A stretch of 64,000 nt of DNA from Halostreptopolyspora alba (GTDB lineage Bacteria; Actinomycetota; Actinomycetes; Streptosporangiales; Streptosporangiaceae), in contig RJMB01000010.1 of assembly GCA_003725585.1 (NCBI GenBank), forward strand, positions 62,001 to 126,000. The letters are read 5' to 3'. How positions within the stretch are numbered: the stretch's first letter is position 1; every line of letters starts with the position of its first letter. Below are positions 17,009 through 24,590 of the stretch, piece after piece. The notes below the pieces were generated by a model, which was given only the letters and a program-made list of their open reading frames with translations, made no database searches and was not told the origin of the DNA. The position numbers and the translations under genes are program-made.

Positions 17009-17506
17009 TCAGGCGTGCCCGTCGACTCCACCGATGCGCTCCTGGAGGCGGGCGTTGACGCGCTGGTTGAACTCCAGCACCAGGCGCCGCTCCTCCTCGG
17101 CGTAGTCCTCGATGACCTCGGTATAGGCCCGGTACAGCGCGTCGAAGGTCGCGGCCAGCCGGGCGTAGGGACCCTCACGCACCAGTTCGACGATGACCTT
17201 CCTGCGGTCCTCGTCGTCTCGGCGGCGCCGAACGAACCCGGCTCTCTCCAGGCGGTCGACCATCGCCGTGATGGCGCCGCCGCGCGACAGGCCCGCGTGT
17301 TCCGCCAGCGCGCCGGGGGTCAGTGGCCCGTTCTTGTCCAGGGCCCCCAGGCATGTGACGTCGGTGATGTTGATGCCGACGTGGGCGGCGAGCGTGGCGT
17401 GTAACCGCACGGCCAGGGACGCCCCCACGCGCAGTTCCTCATACAGGGCACCGACGCTCGCCGGCGGCCGTGCCTCGGGCGTTGACACCAAGCTCACCCC
17501 ACCCAT
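17009..17506 (-). CDS. MarR family transcriptional regulator
   Basis: 165 residues with the winged-helix core of the family: GPLTPGALAEHAGLSRGGAITAMVDRLERAGFVRRRRDDEDRR (recognition helix and wing, about 60-105) between helical dimerisation segments. It is divergent from an MFS drug-exporter gene, and an 8-3-8 palindrome lies directly in front of its ATG, so it probably represses both itself and the exporter and is released by a small ligand. A TAGTTT -10-like box lies nine bases before the ATG inside that palindrome, hinting at an almost leaderless, autorepressed message. Confidence 0.92.
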   Translation of the reverse strand: MGGVSLVSTPEARPPASVGALYEELRVGASLAVRLHATLAAHVGINITDVTCLGALDKNGPLTPGALAEHAGLSRGGAITAMVDRLERAGFVRRRRDDEDRRKVIVELVREGPYARLAATFDALYRAYTEVIEDYAEEERRLVLEFNQRVNARLQERIGGVDGHA

Positions 17507-17508
17507 AA

Positions 17509-17527
17509 TCTCTCTAAACTAGAGAGA
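17509..17527. promoter_or_regulatory. Palindromic operator in the marR/MFS divergent promoter
   Basis: TCTCTCTA-AAC-TAGAGAGA is a perfect 8-bp inverted repeat with a 3-bp centre. It starts three bases before the marR ATG, covers its likely -10 and sits just upstream of TAATCT (17531-17536), a candidate -10 for the MFS gene. Position and symmetry fit a MarR dimer site. Confidence 0.7.
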
Positions 17528-17591
17528 ATCTAATCTGGTGACTCTCTCTTTTGGTCTCTCTTTATCCTACCCTCCAGCGACGGAGCCCACC

Positions 17592-19091
17592 ATGACGAAA
17601 CCCGACTCCTCCCCAACCAAGGGCTCCACCCGGTGGGTGGTCCTCGGCGTGGTCCTCATCGCCCTGTTCATGGACCTCGTGGACGCGACGATCGTCAACA
17701 TCGTCCTCCCCCGCATGCAGAGCGGTCTGAACGCCGACTACTCGGCGGCGCAGTGGATCCTGGCGGGCTACTCCCTGACCTTCGCCCTCGCGCTCGTCAC
17801 GGGTGGTCGTCTGGGCGACATCCTCGGTCGCAGGCGGATGTTCCTCGTCGGCATGGCCGGATTCACCCTGGCCTCGGTGGTGTGCGGCGCCGCGCCCGTC
17901 GCCGAGGTACTGATCGCCGGACGCCTCGTACAGGGCCTCGCGGCGGCCCTGATGGTCCCCCAGGTGATGTCGATCATCATCGTGATCTTCGACCACCGTG
18001 ACCGCGCCAGAGCGTTCGTCCTCTACGGGATCACGCTGAGCCTGGCCAACGTCAGCGGCCCGCTGCTGGGCGCCGTCCTCACCGAGGCCGACCTGTTCGG
18101 CCTGGGATGGCGAACCATCTTCCACGTCAACGTTCCCCTCGGCGTGGCCGCCCTCGCACTCGCCCGCTGGCTCATGCCGGAGAGCAGGGCCGCCAACCCG
18201 CTACGCCCGGACCCGGTCGGCATCGTCCTCATCAGCCTGGCGATGTTCGCGGTCATGTTCCCGCTCATCCAGGGACGCGAACGCGGCTGGGACGCGTGGA
18301 CCATCGCCCTCCTCGTCGCGGCGGCCCCGCTCGTCGCCCTGTTCGTCCTGCACCAGCGCCACCGCGACCGCACCACCGGATCGGCCCTGACCCCGCCGGC
18401 CCTGTTCGGACACCGCTCGTTCACCGTCGGAACCGTGGTGATGTTCGTGCTCTTCTCCGGGCTGGCCTCCCTCTTCCTCGTCCTCACCTACGACCTCCAG
18501 CTCGGCCAGGGGTGGACTCCGCTGCGCACCGCGGCCGCCATCGTCAGCTGGCCCATCGGTATCACCCTGATGTCCGGAGTCGCCCAGCGCTACGCCACGA
18601 CCCACGGGCGCCGTGTAATCGGCCTCGGACTGGCGGTCATGCTCGCCGGCACGCTCGGGCTGATCGGCGTGCTGGCGACTGTCGGCCCCGAGGTGGCCTG
18701 GGGGCAGGTCGCCCTCCCGGTTCTGGTCACCGGCCTGGGCATGGGGATGTGCGTGCCGATCCTGGCCAGCGTGGTGCTGGCCGACGTGCCCGAGGACAAC
18801 GCGGGGGCGGCCTCGGGCATCGCCAACGCGGTCATGCAGTTGGGGACGGCCTTCGGTGTTGCCGTGGTCGGCGTGATCTTCTTCTGGCTCGTCACGGCGA
18901 ACACACCCGCCGACCCGTCCGGGCTCGCCCGCCGCGCCACCTTCTCCGACGCGGCCGCGACCACGCTGCTGTACAACGCCGGAGCCTTCCTGGTGGCCCT
19001 GGCCCTGGTGCCCATGCTGCCCCGCGCGGCACGCCCCGAACCCGAGGTAGAGGAGAGCCCGCGCCCCGAGGTCGGGAGCGAGCGGGTCTAG
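17592..19091 (+). CDS. MFS drug-resistance exporter, DHA2 (EmrB/QacA) family
   Basis: 499 residues with about 14 membrane spans, the DHA2 architecture. The first-span motif LFMDLVDATIVNIVLP and the loop motif GGRLGDILGRRRMF are typical proton-motive-force-driven multidrug exporters; the antiporter motif region follows in span 5 (LANVSGPLLGAVL). ATG 17592 has GGAG six bases upstream; the GTG at 17538 in the same frame would add residues encoded by the CTCTCT-rich promoter DNA. It is divergent from the MarR gene and likely repressed by it. Substrate cannot be predicted. Confidence 0.93.
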   Translation: MTKPDSSPTKGSTRWVVLGVVLIALFMDLVDATIVNIVLPRMQSGLNADYSAAQWILAGYSLTFALALVTGGRLGDILGRRRMFLVGMAGFTLASVVCGAAPVAEVLIAGRLVQGLAAALMVPQVMSIIIVIFDHRDRARAFVLYGITLSLANVSGPLLGAVLTEADLFGLGWRTIFHVNVPLGVAALALARWLMPESRAANPLRPDPVGIVLISLAMFAVMFPLIQGRERGWDAWTIALLVAAAPLVALFVLHQRHRDRTTGSALTPPALFGHRSFTVGTVVMFVLFSGLASLFLVLTYDLQLGQGWTPLRTAAAIVSWPIGITLMSGVAQRYATTHGRRVIGLGLAVMLAGTLGLIGVLATVGPEVAWGQVALPVLVTGLGMGMCVPILASVVLADVPEDNAGAASGIANAVMQLGTAFGVAVVGVIFFWLVTANTPADPSGLARRATFSDAAATTLLYNAGAFLVALALVPMLPRAARPEPEVEESPRPEVGSERV

Positions 19092-19117
19092 GGGCACGCC
19101 GTGCCGCGGGCCCGGGG

Positions 19118-19984
19118 TCAGGCGCTCACCAAAACGATGTCGCGAAGGGTGCGCTCCAGCTCGGTGTGGCAACGTAGCACCCGGTCTCCCCGGGAACGCA
19201 GCAACCCGCGCTCCTCCGCGTCGTACAGCTCGGCCAGGACCTCGGCGAAGTGGCGCGAGACGCCGCCCTTCACGATCGTGTCGACCCAGTCCGACCGGGG
19301 GATGTCGACCACCGGGATAGGCCGCTCGAGAATGGTCGACAGCGTCTCGGCCACCTGCCGCTCCGTGTAGTGCGGACCCTCGAGGTCGATGACCTCGCTG
19401 GCTTCGGCCCCTGTGACCAGGGTCCGCGCCACGGTGACGCCGATGTCCCGCGTCGCGTTCATCGGTTTGGGCACGTCCGCCGACTCCCCGAAGTTCGGGT
19501 AGATCCCGGCTTCCAGGACAGCCCCGAGAACGGTCTCGACCTTCTCCTGGAAGTGGAACGACCGCAGCGCCGACAGCACCACACCGGTGGTGCGAAGCTG
19601 GTTCTCCAGGTGGTGCAGCGGCAACAACGGGCCGGTTCCCTCGGACAGCTCGGCGCCGATCGACGACAGCATGACGACGTGGCCGACACCGCTGTCCCCG
19701 ACACCACCGGCCAGGGCGTCAGCCATCCGACGCTGCTCGGTGTGGAAGTTCACCTCCGGCTCGACCGCCGGGAGCAGGACGAACGCGCCCCGGCACCCCC
19801 GGAGGGCCTCCGCCACGGCCAGGCGGTCTCCCAGGTCGGCCACGGCCACCTGGGCGCCCCGCGCCGCCCACGCCGCCCCCTTCGCCTCGGTGCGCACCAG
19901 CACCCGGACCCGCTCACCCCGAGCCAGCAGCTCGTTGGCCGCGTAGCCGCCAACGTGGCCGGTCACTCCCGCGATCGCATACAT
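19118..19984 (-). CDS. NmrA-like NAD(P)-binding protein (atypical SDR)
   Basis: 288 residues. The N-terminal Rossmann motif GVTGHVGGYAANELLARG binds NAD(P); the rest follows the NmrA/azoreductase-like atypical SDR pattern (VVMLSSIGAEL, LRSFHFQEKV, FGESADVPKPMNATRDIG). The classical SDR YxxxK pair is not evident, as usual in this group, so it may be a reductase of quinones/azo dyes or a redox sensor. AGGAG lies nine bases before ATG 19984. It is divergent from an AraC regulator, a frequent pairing in actinomycetes, and convergent with the MFS gene. Confidence 0.85.
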   Translation of the reverse strand: MYAIAGVTGHVGGYAANELLARGERVRVLVRTEAKGAAWAARGAQVAVADLGDRLAVAEALRGCRGAFVLLPAVEPEVNFHTEQRRMADALAGGVGDSGVGHVVMLSSIGAELSEGTGPLLPLHHLENQLRTTGVVLSALRSFHFQEKVETVLGAVLEAGIYPNFGESADVPKPMNATRDIGVTVARTLVTGAEASEVIDLEGPHYTERQVAETLSTILERPIPVVDIPRSDWVDTIVKGGVSRHFAEVLAELYDAEERGLLRSRGDRVLRCHTELERTLRDIVLVSA

Positions 19985-20120
19985 GGTTGTGCTCTCCTGT
20001 GGACGTGGTGGTCAAGGGTTGCCCCGGAGGCGTCAGACCGTCCGGACATCCCCAGTTGACCGCACTTCGGTGAGACGTGCCATGGCCGCGAAGCTCCATT
20101 GCATTTCCCGGCGTCTCATC

Positions 20121-20126
20121 TAGCCT
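20121..20126 (+). promoter_or_regulatory. -10 box TAGCCT for leaderless AraC-type gene
   Basis: TAGCCT, six bases, then ATG 20133. A TTGCAT sixteen bases upstream is a plausible -35. Confidence 0.6.
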
Positions 20127-20132
20127 GGTTCC

Positions 20133-21092
20133 ATGGATCCGCTCAGCGGGCTTATCGACGGGACCCGGGCACAGGGTGCCCTGCTCAACCAGGCGGTTCT
20201 CGACCCGCCGTGGTCGTTGCGGATCGCCGACGGCGCGCCGCTCGCTCTGGCCACGACCCTGCGCGGGCACGCCTGGATCGTGCCCGACGGCTCCGCGCCA
20301 ACGCTCATGCGCAGCGGCGACATCGCGGTCATCTGCGGTAGCGCCCCCTACACGGTGGCCGATGACCCGGCGCTCGCACCCGATCTGGTTGTGCGCAGTG
20401 GCGGCCGGTACTCGACACCTGACGGGAGTGACGTCACCGACGAACTGCGGACGGCGACGCGCACCTGCGGCGAGGGCCCCGACGGCGCGACCGTCATCAT
20501 GAGCGGTACCTACGAGGTCAGTGGTGAGGTCAGCGCCCGCCTGCTGAGCGCCCTTCCCGGTGTGCTCGTCGTTCCTGGACGGGGCACCTGCCGGGCGGCG
20601 ACGAACCTCCTCGCCGCGGAACTGACGAACGACGAGCCCGGCCAGCAGGTGGTGCTGGACCGGATGCTGGACGTGGCCCTGGCCGCCACCCTACGCGCGT
20701 GGTTCGACCGCCCCGAGGCCCGAACCCCGGGCTGGTACCGGGCGCAGAGCGACCCGGTGGTCGGCACGGCGCTGCGTCTCATGCACGACGCCCCGGCGGA
20801 GCGGTGGTCCGTGGCGAAGTTGGCCGCGAACGCCGGAGCCTCCCGCGCCACGTTCGCCCGGCGGTTCAGCGCACTGGTGGGGGAGCCACCGATGAGCTAC
20901 CTGGCCGGGTGGCGGATCGCCGTGGCCGGCGACCTGCTCCGCACCACCGACGCCACGGTCGAGTCGATCGCCCGGCAGGTCGGCTACGCCAACGCCTTCG
21001 CCCTCAGCGTCGCCTTCAAGCGGCACCGAGGTGTCAGCCCGACCGGGTACCGCGCGCGCCCCGGCAGTGGCGTGGACCCCTCTCTCTCGTGA
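20133..21092 (+). CDS. AraC family transcriptional regulator with cupin-type sensor domain
   Basis: 319 residues. The N-terminal half is a cupin-like sensing domain (PPWSLRIADGAPLALATTLRG, LMRSGDIAVICGSAPYTVAD, about 25-190); the C-terminal ~100 residues are the two-HTH AraC domain (WSVAKLAANAGASRATFARRF and VESIARQVGYANAFALSVAFKRHRG). This architecture is common among regulators of a single divergent oxidoreductase, here the NmrA-like gene. The gene is leaderless by its promoter, which fixes the ATG at 20133. Inducer unknown. Confidence 0.92.
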   Translation: MDPLSGLIDGTRAQGALLNQAVLDPPWSLRIADGAPLALATTLRGHAWIVPDGSAPTLMRSGDIAVICGSAPYTVADDPALAPDLVVRSGGRYSTPDGSDVTDELRTATRTCGEGPDGATVIMSGTYEVSGEVSARLLSALPGVLVVPGRGTCRAATNLLAAELTNDEPGQQVVLDRMLDVALAATLRAWFDRPEARTPGWYRAQSDPVVGTALRLMHDAPAERWSVAKLAANAGASRATFARRFSALVGEPPMSYLAGWRIAVAGDLLRTTDATVESIARQVGYANAFALSVAFKRHRGVSPTGYRARPGSGVDPSLS

Positions 21093-21139
21093 ATGATCGT
21101 GCTGGTGTGACTTCCACCCGCGCGAAATCAGGCAAAACT

Positions 21140-21769
21140 TCACGATCGCCGCTCGGCCGTGCGGTGCAGCATGTCCAGAATCGTCGTCGTGCTCCGGGTG
21201 AGGTCGTGGTCGTCCTCCGTCAGGGCTCGCGCGACGACCGCGTCGATCGCGCCGGTGAGGATGACCGCCATCGTCACGCTGTCCAGGTCCGAGCGGTACT
21301 CCCCGGCCGTCACCGCCGCGTCGACGAGGTCCGCGAGTGGTCGCCAGCGGGCGGCCGACCCCGGGGTGTCCTCGATGCCCGTGTCGTTCGCGGGGCTGAG
21401 CGCCTCGACGATCATGCGCACGTGTGTCGGGTTCTCGGCCATGTGGCCGATCATCGACTCGACGTAGGCGTCCACGGCGTTCGCTGGTCCCGACGCCTCC
21501 CGCAGCGCGGCCCCGACGCGCTCGGTGAGGGCGGCGATGACCGCGTCGTAGGCGGCCCGGATGACCGCGTTCTTGGACGCGAAGTGGTAGAGCACCGCGC
21601 CTTTCGTGATGCCGGCGGCGTCGGCGATGCGCTGTAATGAGCACCCAGCGTAGCCGTGCGTGGCGACCAGGTCGATCGTGACCGAGATCAGTTGCGCGCG
21701 TCGGGCCCGCTCGGTGATGGTGGGCTGCCGGGCCGAGCCGGCAGCGACGTCACGTGATCCGGTGGGCAC
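21140..21769 (-). CDS. TetR family transcriptional regulator
   Basis: 209 residues from GTG 21769, which has GGGAGG six bases upstream. The N-terminal HTH is typical (ISVTIDLVATHGYAGCSLQRIADAAGITKGAVLYHFASKNAVI), followed by a helical ligand domain. It lies downstream of a membrane-anchored hydrolase gene on the same strand, 153 bp apart. A nested TGACC/GGTCA palindrome in front of that hydrolase is its probable operator. It is convergent with the AraC gene. Confidence 0.92.
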   Translation of the reverse strand: MPTGSRDVAAGSARQPTITERARRAQLISVTIDLVATHGYAGCSLQRIADAAGITKGAVLYHFASKNAVIRAAYDAVIAALTERVGAALREASGPANAVDAYVESMIGHMAENPTHVRMIVEALSPANDTGIEDTPGSAARWRPLADLVDAAVTAGEYRSDLDSVTMAVILTGAIDAVVARALTEDDHDLTRSTTTILDMLHRTAERRS

Positions 21770-21922
21770 TCTCGACCTCCCCTCGCCTGCCCTGCCCCGT
21801 GGTGGTGGACGTACGCGCCGCCGGGGTCCGGGGCCAGTGTCGCAGGCGGCCCCGCCCCGGGCCACGACGCGGCCCGGACCGCGCCGGTGGTTCCCGGAGC
21901 GAGACCGGGAGCCGAGGGCCGC

Positions 21923-22951
21923 TCAGTCCGCGTCGTCGAGGAACTCGTCGATGTCGGCGGCGATCTCCTCCGGATACTCACCGTTGATCGCGTGCGAGGC
22001 GTCCTCGTAGGTCACCACGGTCGCCCGGGACAGGGTGTCCTCCGCCCGCCGCGCGGCCTCCCCGGAATCGTGCATGACGGACTCGCCGGCGATGATCGCC
22101 AGCACCGGGAGGTCGACGGTCTCCAGCCGCTCGCTGGAGAACCGCCGCGGCGCGGGCAGCTTCATGGAATAGTGCCGCATGCCCGTCTCGATCATGTCGG
22201 CCACCGCCACGTCCTCGACCGGTGCGCCGCCCGCGGTCCACGAGTTGAACTGGTCACGCCAACTCTTGGGGAACCAGCCGACCGAGGCCGGGATGGACCG
22301 GACCATCGTCTCCAGCGGCATGTCGGCGAAGGTCATGGCCGGGTCGAGCGCGATGACGCTCGCGAGGGTGTCCGGTTTCCGGATGGCGAGGTTCATGGCA
22401 CTCCACCCGCCGATCGACAGCCCGAGCAGGTGCACCGTGGACTCGGGCAGTTCCGCGAGCGCCTGGTGCAGCCACCTGGCCTGGTCCGCCCCGTCGCGGA
22501 TCGGGCGCGTCTGGATGCTGGCGCCGGGCTCGCCGAGCAGGTCGACCGTGTACACGGTGCGGATCTCCAGCAGGGAAGCGAGGTTGCCCGCAAGCACCGG
22601 GGACGCCGACGACCGGCCCGGAAGGAACACCAGCGGGGCCTTCTCGGGGGCCGCGCCGTCGAACCGGTAGACGCGGACCACTCCGTAGTCCGTTCGCAGG
22701 TCGAGCGTGGCGTCCGGCTCCGGGAGGTCCTCCATCGCCCGCTCGTAGGCCCGGACGTACTCCTGGTGCCCCTCCGCCGAGGTGAAGTGCCCCACGGGCG
22801 AGGTGTCCCGTACCGCGAGCCAGGCTCCGACGGCGACCACCAGGAGGATCGCCGTCCACCGGAGCCACCGGCGGCGTCGGCCCGGACGCTGCTCCGAACG
22901 CTCCGGCGCCCCTTCCGAGCCTCCGTCGTCGGTTCGCGTGTTCTGGCTCAT
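21923..22951 (-). CDS. Membrane-anchored alpha/beta hydrolase
   Basis: 342 residues. A basic Arg-rich stretch precedes one membrane span (TAILLVVAVGAWLAV, about 45-63), so the catalytic part faces outward. The alpha/beta fold is shown by the oxyanion strand (KAPLVFLPGRSSAS), the nucleophile elbow GLSIGG, and the catalytic His in DASHAING near the C-terminus; the acid is probably in AIIAGESVMHD or nearby. Substrate unknown. ATG 22951 is used rather than the upstream ATG at 22996, which would place the TetR operator inside the coding region. Likely induced when the TetR protein leaves the operator. Confidence 0.85.
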   Translation of the reverse strand: MSQNTRTDDGGSEGAPERSEQRPGRRRRWLRWTAILLVVAVGAWLAVRDTSPVGHFTSAEGHQEYVRAYERAMEDLPEPDATLDLRTDYGVVRVYRFDGAAPEKAPLVFLPGRSSASPVLAGNLASLLEIRTVYTVDLLGEPGASIQTRPIRDGADQARWLHQALAELPESTVHLLGLSIGGWSAMNLAIRKPDTLASVIALDPAMTFADMPLETMVRSIPASVGWFPKSWRDQFNSWTAGGAPVEDVAVADMIETGMRHYSMKLPAPRRFSSERLETVDLPVLAIIAGESVMHDSGEAARRAEDTLSRATVVTYEDASHAINGEYPEEIAADIDEFLDDAD

Positions 22952-22966
22952 CGCACCCCATTCCTG

Positions 22967-23006
22967 TACTGACCGCTTGGTCAATACTATGACCATGCGG
23001 TCAGTA
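22967..23006. promoter_or_regulatory. Nested palindromic TetR operator
   Basis: Two sites, TGACC-GCTT-GGTCA (22970-22983) and TGACC-ATGC-GGTCA (22990-23003), have centres 20 bp apart and together form a nearly perfect ~40-bp palindrome flanked by TACTGACCG and CGGTCAGTA. A TAGTAT sequence in the middle (minus strand) may be the -10 box. Two dimers side by side are expected. Confidence 0.75.
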
Positions 23007-23067
23007 ACTGGTGTTCCGGGGTTGGCTGGTGGCCGATTTCGGCTGGTTCCTCCCTAGTGATCTCGGT

Positions 23068-23073
23068 TAGACT
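23068..23073 (+). promoter_or_regulatory. -10 box TAGACT in front of the tRNA-like gene
   Basis: TAGACT lies seven bases before GGCAAGG, with TGGTTC 18 bases upstream as a weak -35. It suggests that the tRNA-like gene is transcribed. Confidence 0.45.
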
Positions 23074-23083
23074 GCCGCGCGGC

Positions 23084-23159
23084 AAGGCTGTAGCGCAGTG
23101 GTCGTCGCGCCCGACCGTCATTCGGGAGGACGCCGGTTCGAATCCGGCCAGCCTTGCCA
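23084..23159 (+). tRNA. tRNA-Asp-like gene (anticodon GTC) with unusual C33
   Basis: It folds as a 76-nt tRNA with encoded CCA: acceptor AAGGCTG/CAGCCTT, D-arm GCGC...TCGC, anticodon stem CCCGA/TCGGG with loop CCGTCAT (anticodon GTC), variable loop AGGAC, T-arm GCCGG TTCGAAT CCGGC, discriminator G. G73 and GTC agree with aspartate identity, but the universally conserved U33 is C and position 38 is T rather than the aspartate determinant C38. The acceptor pairing extends into the leader (GGC with the 3' GCC), giving a 10-bp helix. It may be a divergent or dying tRNA, or a tRNA-like RNA. Confidence 0.7.
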
Positions 23160-24590
23160 CCCACCCCCCATGCCGACCGTGTTGGGAGGCCCCGAATAGG
23201 GCACGAGGCCACCGAGGAGCAGCTCCCCGACACTCTCGAACCCGGCGACATCGCGGCGTGTCTGCGGGTGCTGGAGCAGGCGGGCGCCGCCCCGGACGAC
23301 CCCCGCTGGGCCGAGGTCCGTGACGCCGCCACACGCGTGCACCGCGCGTACAAGAAGCGCCGCAAGGTCGAACGGCGCGCCGAGCGCCTCTCACGGGACC
23401 GGGCGGTACTCGCGGCGACCGAACGTCACCGCGAGCAGGCACCGCCCCCCGAGCCCCCGAACGCGGACGCCGATTCGCGCCGTGTCATCGGCGAGCTGGC
23501 CGTCGCGCGACCGTGCTACGTGTGCCGGGCGCCCTACCGGCTGGTCTCCTGGGACTACCACCGGCTGTGCCCGGACTGCGCGGAGTACAACCGTCGGCGC
23601 CGGCACGCCCGTTGCTCGCTGCGTGGCCGCCGTGCGGTCGTCACGGGGGGCCGGATCAAGATCGGGTTCCACACGGCGGTGAAGATGCTGCGTGACGACG
23701 CCGAGGTGGTGGTCACCACCCGCTTCCCGCGCGACGCCGCGCGCAGGTTCGCCGCCGTGCCCGACTCCGCCGAATGGCTCCCCCGGCTGCGCGTGTACGG
23801 GGTCGACTTCCTCGACCCGGCCGCCGTGGACTCCTTCCTGGCCGACCTGCACCGGCGGTTCGACCATCTCGACATCCTGGTGAACAACGCGGCCCAGACG
23901 ATCCGCCGGCCCACCGCCTACTACCGGGAGGTCCGCGCCGGGGAACGGGAACCCCTGACCGGGAGCGCCGCCGAGGTGGACGTGGCCTCGGCCGACACCG
24001 ACCATCGGCTGGACACCGGCACGCCAGCCGGAACGGTCGCCCCGGCGCCGGAGTGGTTCCCCGCGGGCCGGGTGGACGAGTCGGGCGAGCCCGTGGACCT
24101 GCGCCCCCGGAACAGCTGGCGCCTCCGGGCACACGAGGTGGACCCGGCCGAATGGCTGGAGTGCCACGTCGTCAACGCGTTCGTGCCGTTCGTGTTGACC
24201 GCCCGGCTCCGTGGGTTGCTGGAGTCCTCACCGTGGCCGGACCGGTACGTGGTGCAGGTCTCGGCGATGGAGGGCGCCTTCTCCTCCCGGGGGTACAAGT
24301 CCCGGCACCACCCGCACACCAACATGGCCAAGGCGTCATTGAACATGCTGACCCGGACCTCGGCCGTGGACTACGCGGCCTCGGGAATCCACATGAACAG
24401 CGTGGACACCGGGTGGGTCACCGAGGAGAGCCCGCACCCGATCAAGACGAGCCTCCGGGAGGCGGGGCTCCGTCCCCCGTTGGACGTCGTCGACGGCGCC
24501 GCCCGGGTCTACGACCCGGTCGTGCGGGGCGTGAACGGCGACCCGGTCTCCGGGCGGTTCCTCAAGGACTACCAGGCGGTGGAATGGTGA
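23154..24590 (+). CDS. SDR oxidoreductase with N-terminal helical region and CxxC zinc-binding module
   Basis: Up to 478 residues. An N-terminal helical region (GDIAACLRVLEQ...AYKKRRKVERRAERL) is followed by a four-cysteine module PCYVCRAPYRL...LCPDCAEYNRRRR (about 120-150) and then a full short-chain dehydrogenase: GGRIKIGFHTAVKML replaces the usual GxxxGIG loop, ILVNNAAQ is present, and QVSAMEG with a downstream KxxxxAKASLNM supply Ser/Lys positions; the usual Tyr is shifted (RGYKSRHHPH). I know this family only as uncharacterised. The only in-frame start upstream of the conserved N-terminus is TTG 23154, overlapping the tRNA 3' end; the true start is uncertain. Its stop overlaps the next gene. 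Confidence 0.8.
   Translation: MPPTPHADRVGRPRIGHEATEEQLPDTLEPGDIAACLRVLEQAGAAPDDPRWAEVRDAATRVHRAYKKRRKVERRAERLSRDRAVLAATERHREQAPPPEPPNADADSRRVIGELAVARPCYVCRAPYRLVSWDYHRLCPDCAEYNRRRRHARCSLRGRRAVVTGGRIKIGFHTAVKMLRDDAEVVVTTRFPRDAARRFAAVPDSAEWLPRLRVYGVDFLDPAAVDSFLADLHRRFDHLDILVNNAAQTIRRPTAYYREVRAGEREPLTGSAAEVDVASADTDHRLDTGTPAGTVAPAPEWFPAGRVDESGEPVDLRPRNSWRLRAHEVDPAEWLECHVVNAFVPFVLTARLRGLLESSPWPDRYVVQVSAMEGAFSSRGYKSRHHPHTNMAKASLNMLTRTSAVDYAASGIHMNSVDTGWVTEESPHPIKTSLREAGLRPPLDVVDGAARVYDPVVRGVNGDPVSGRFLKDYQAVEW

Noticed and set aside
23154-23270. TTG start of the SDR overlapping the tRNA 3' end as evidence of tRNA-mRNA fusion
   Set aside because: TTG 23154 is simply the only in-frame start upstream of the conserved region and has no ribosome-binding site; the true start is unresolved, so nothing functional can be read from the overlap.
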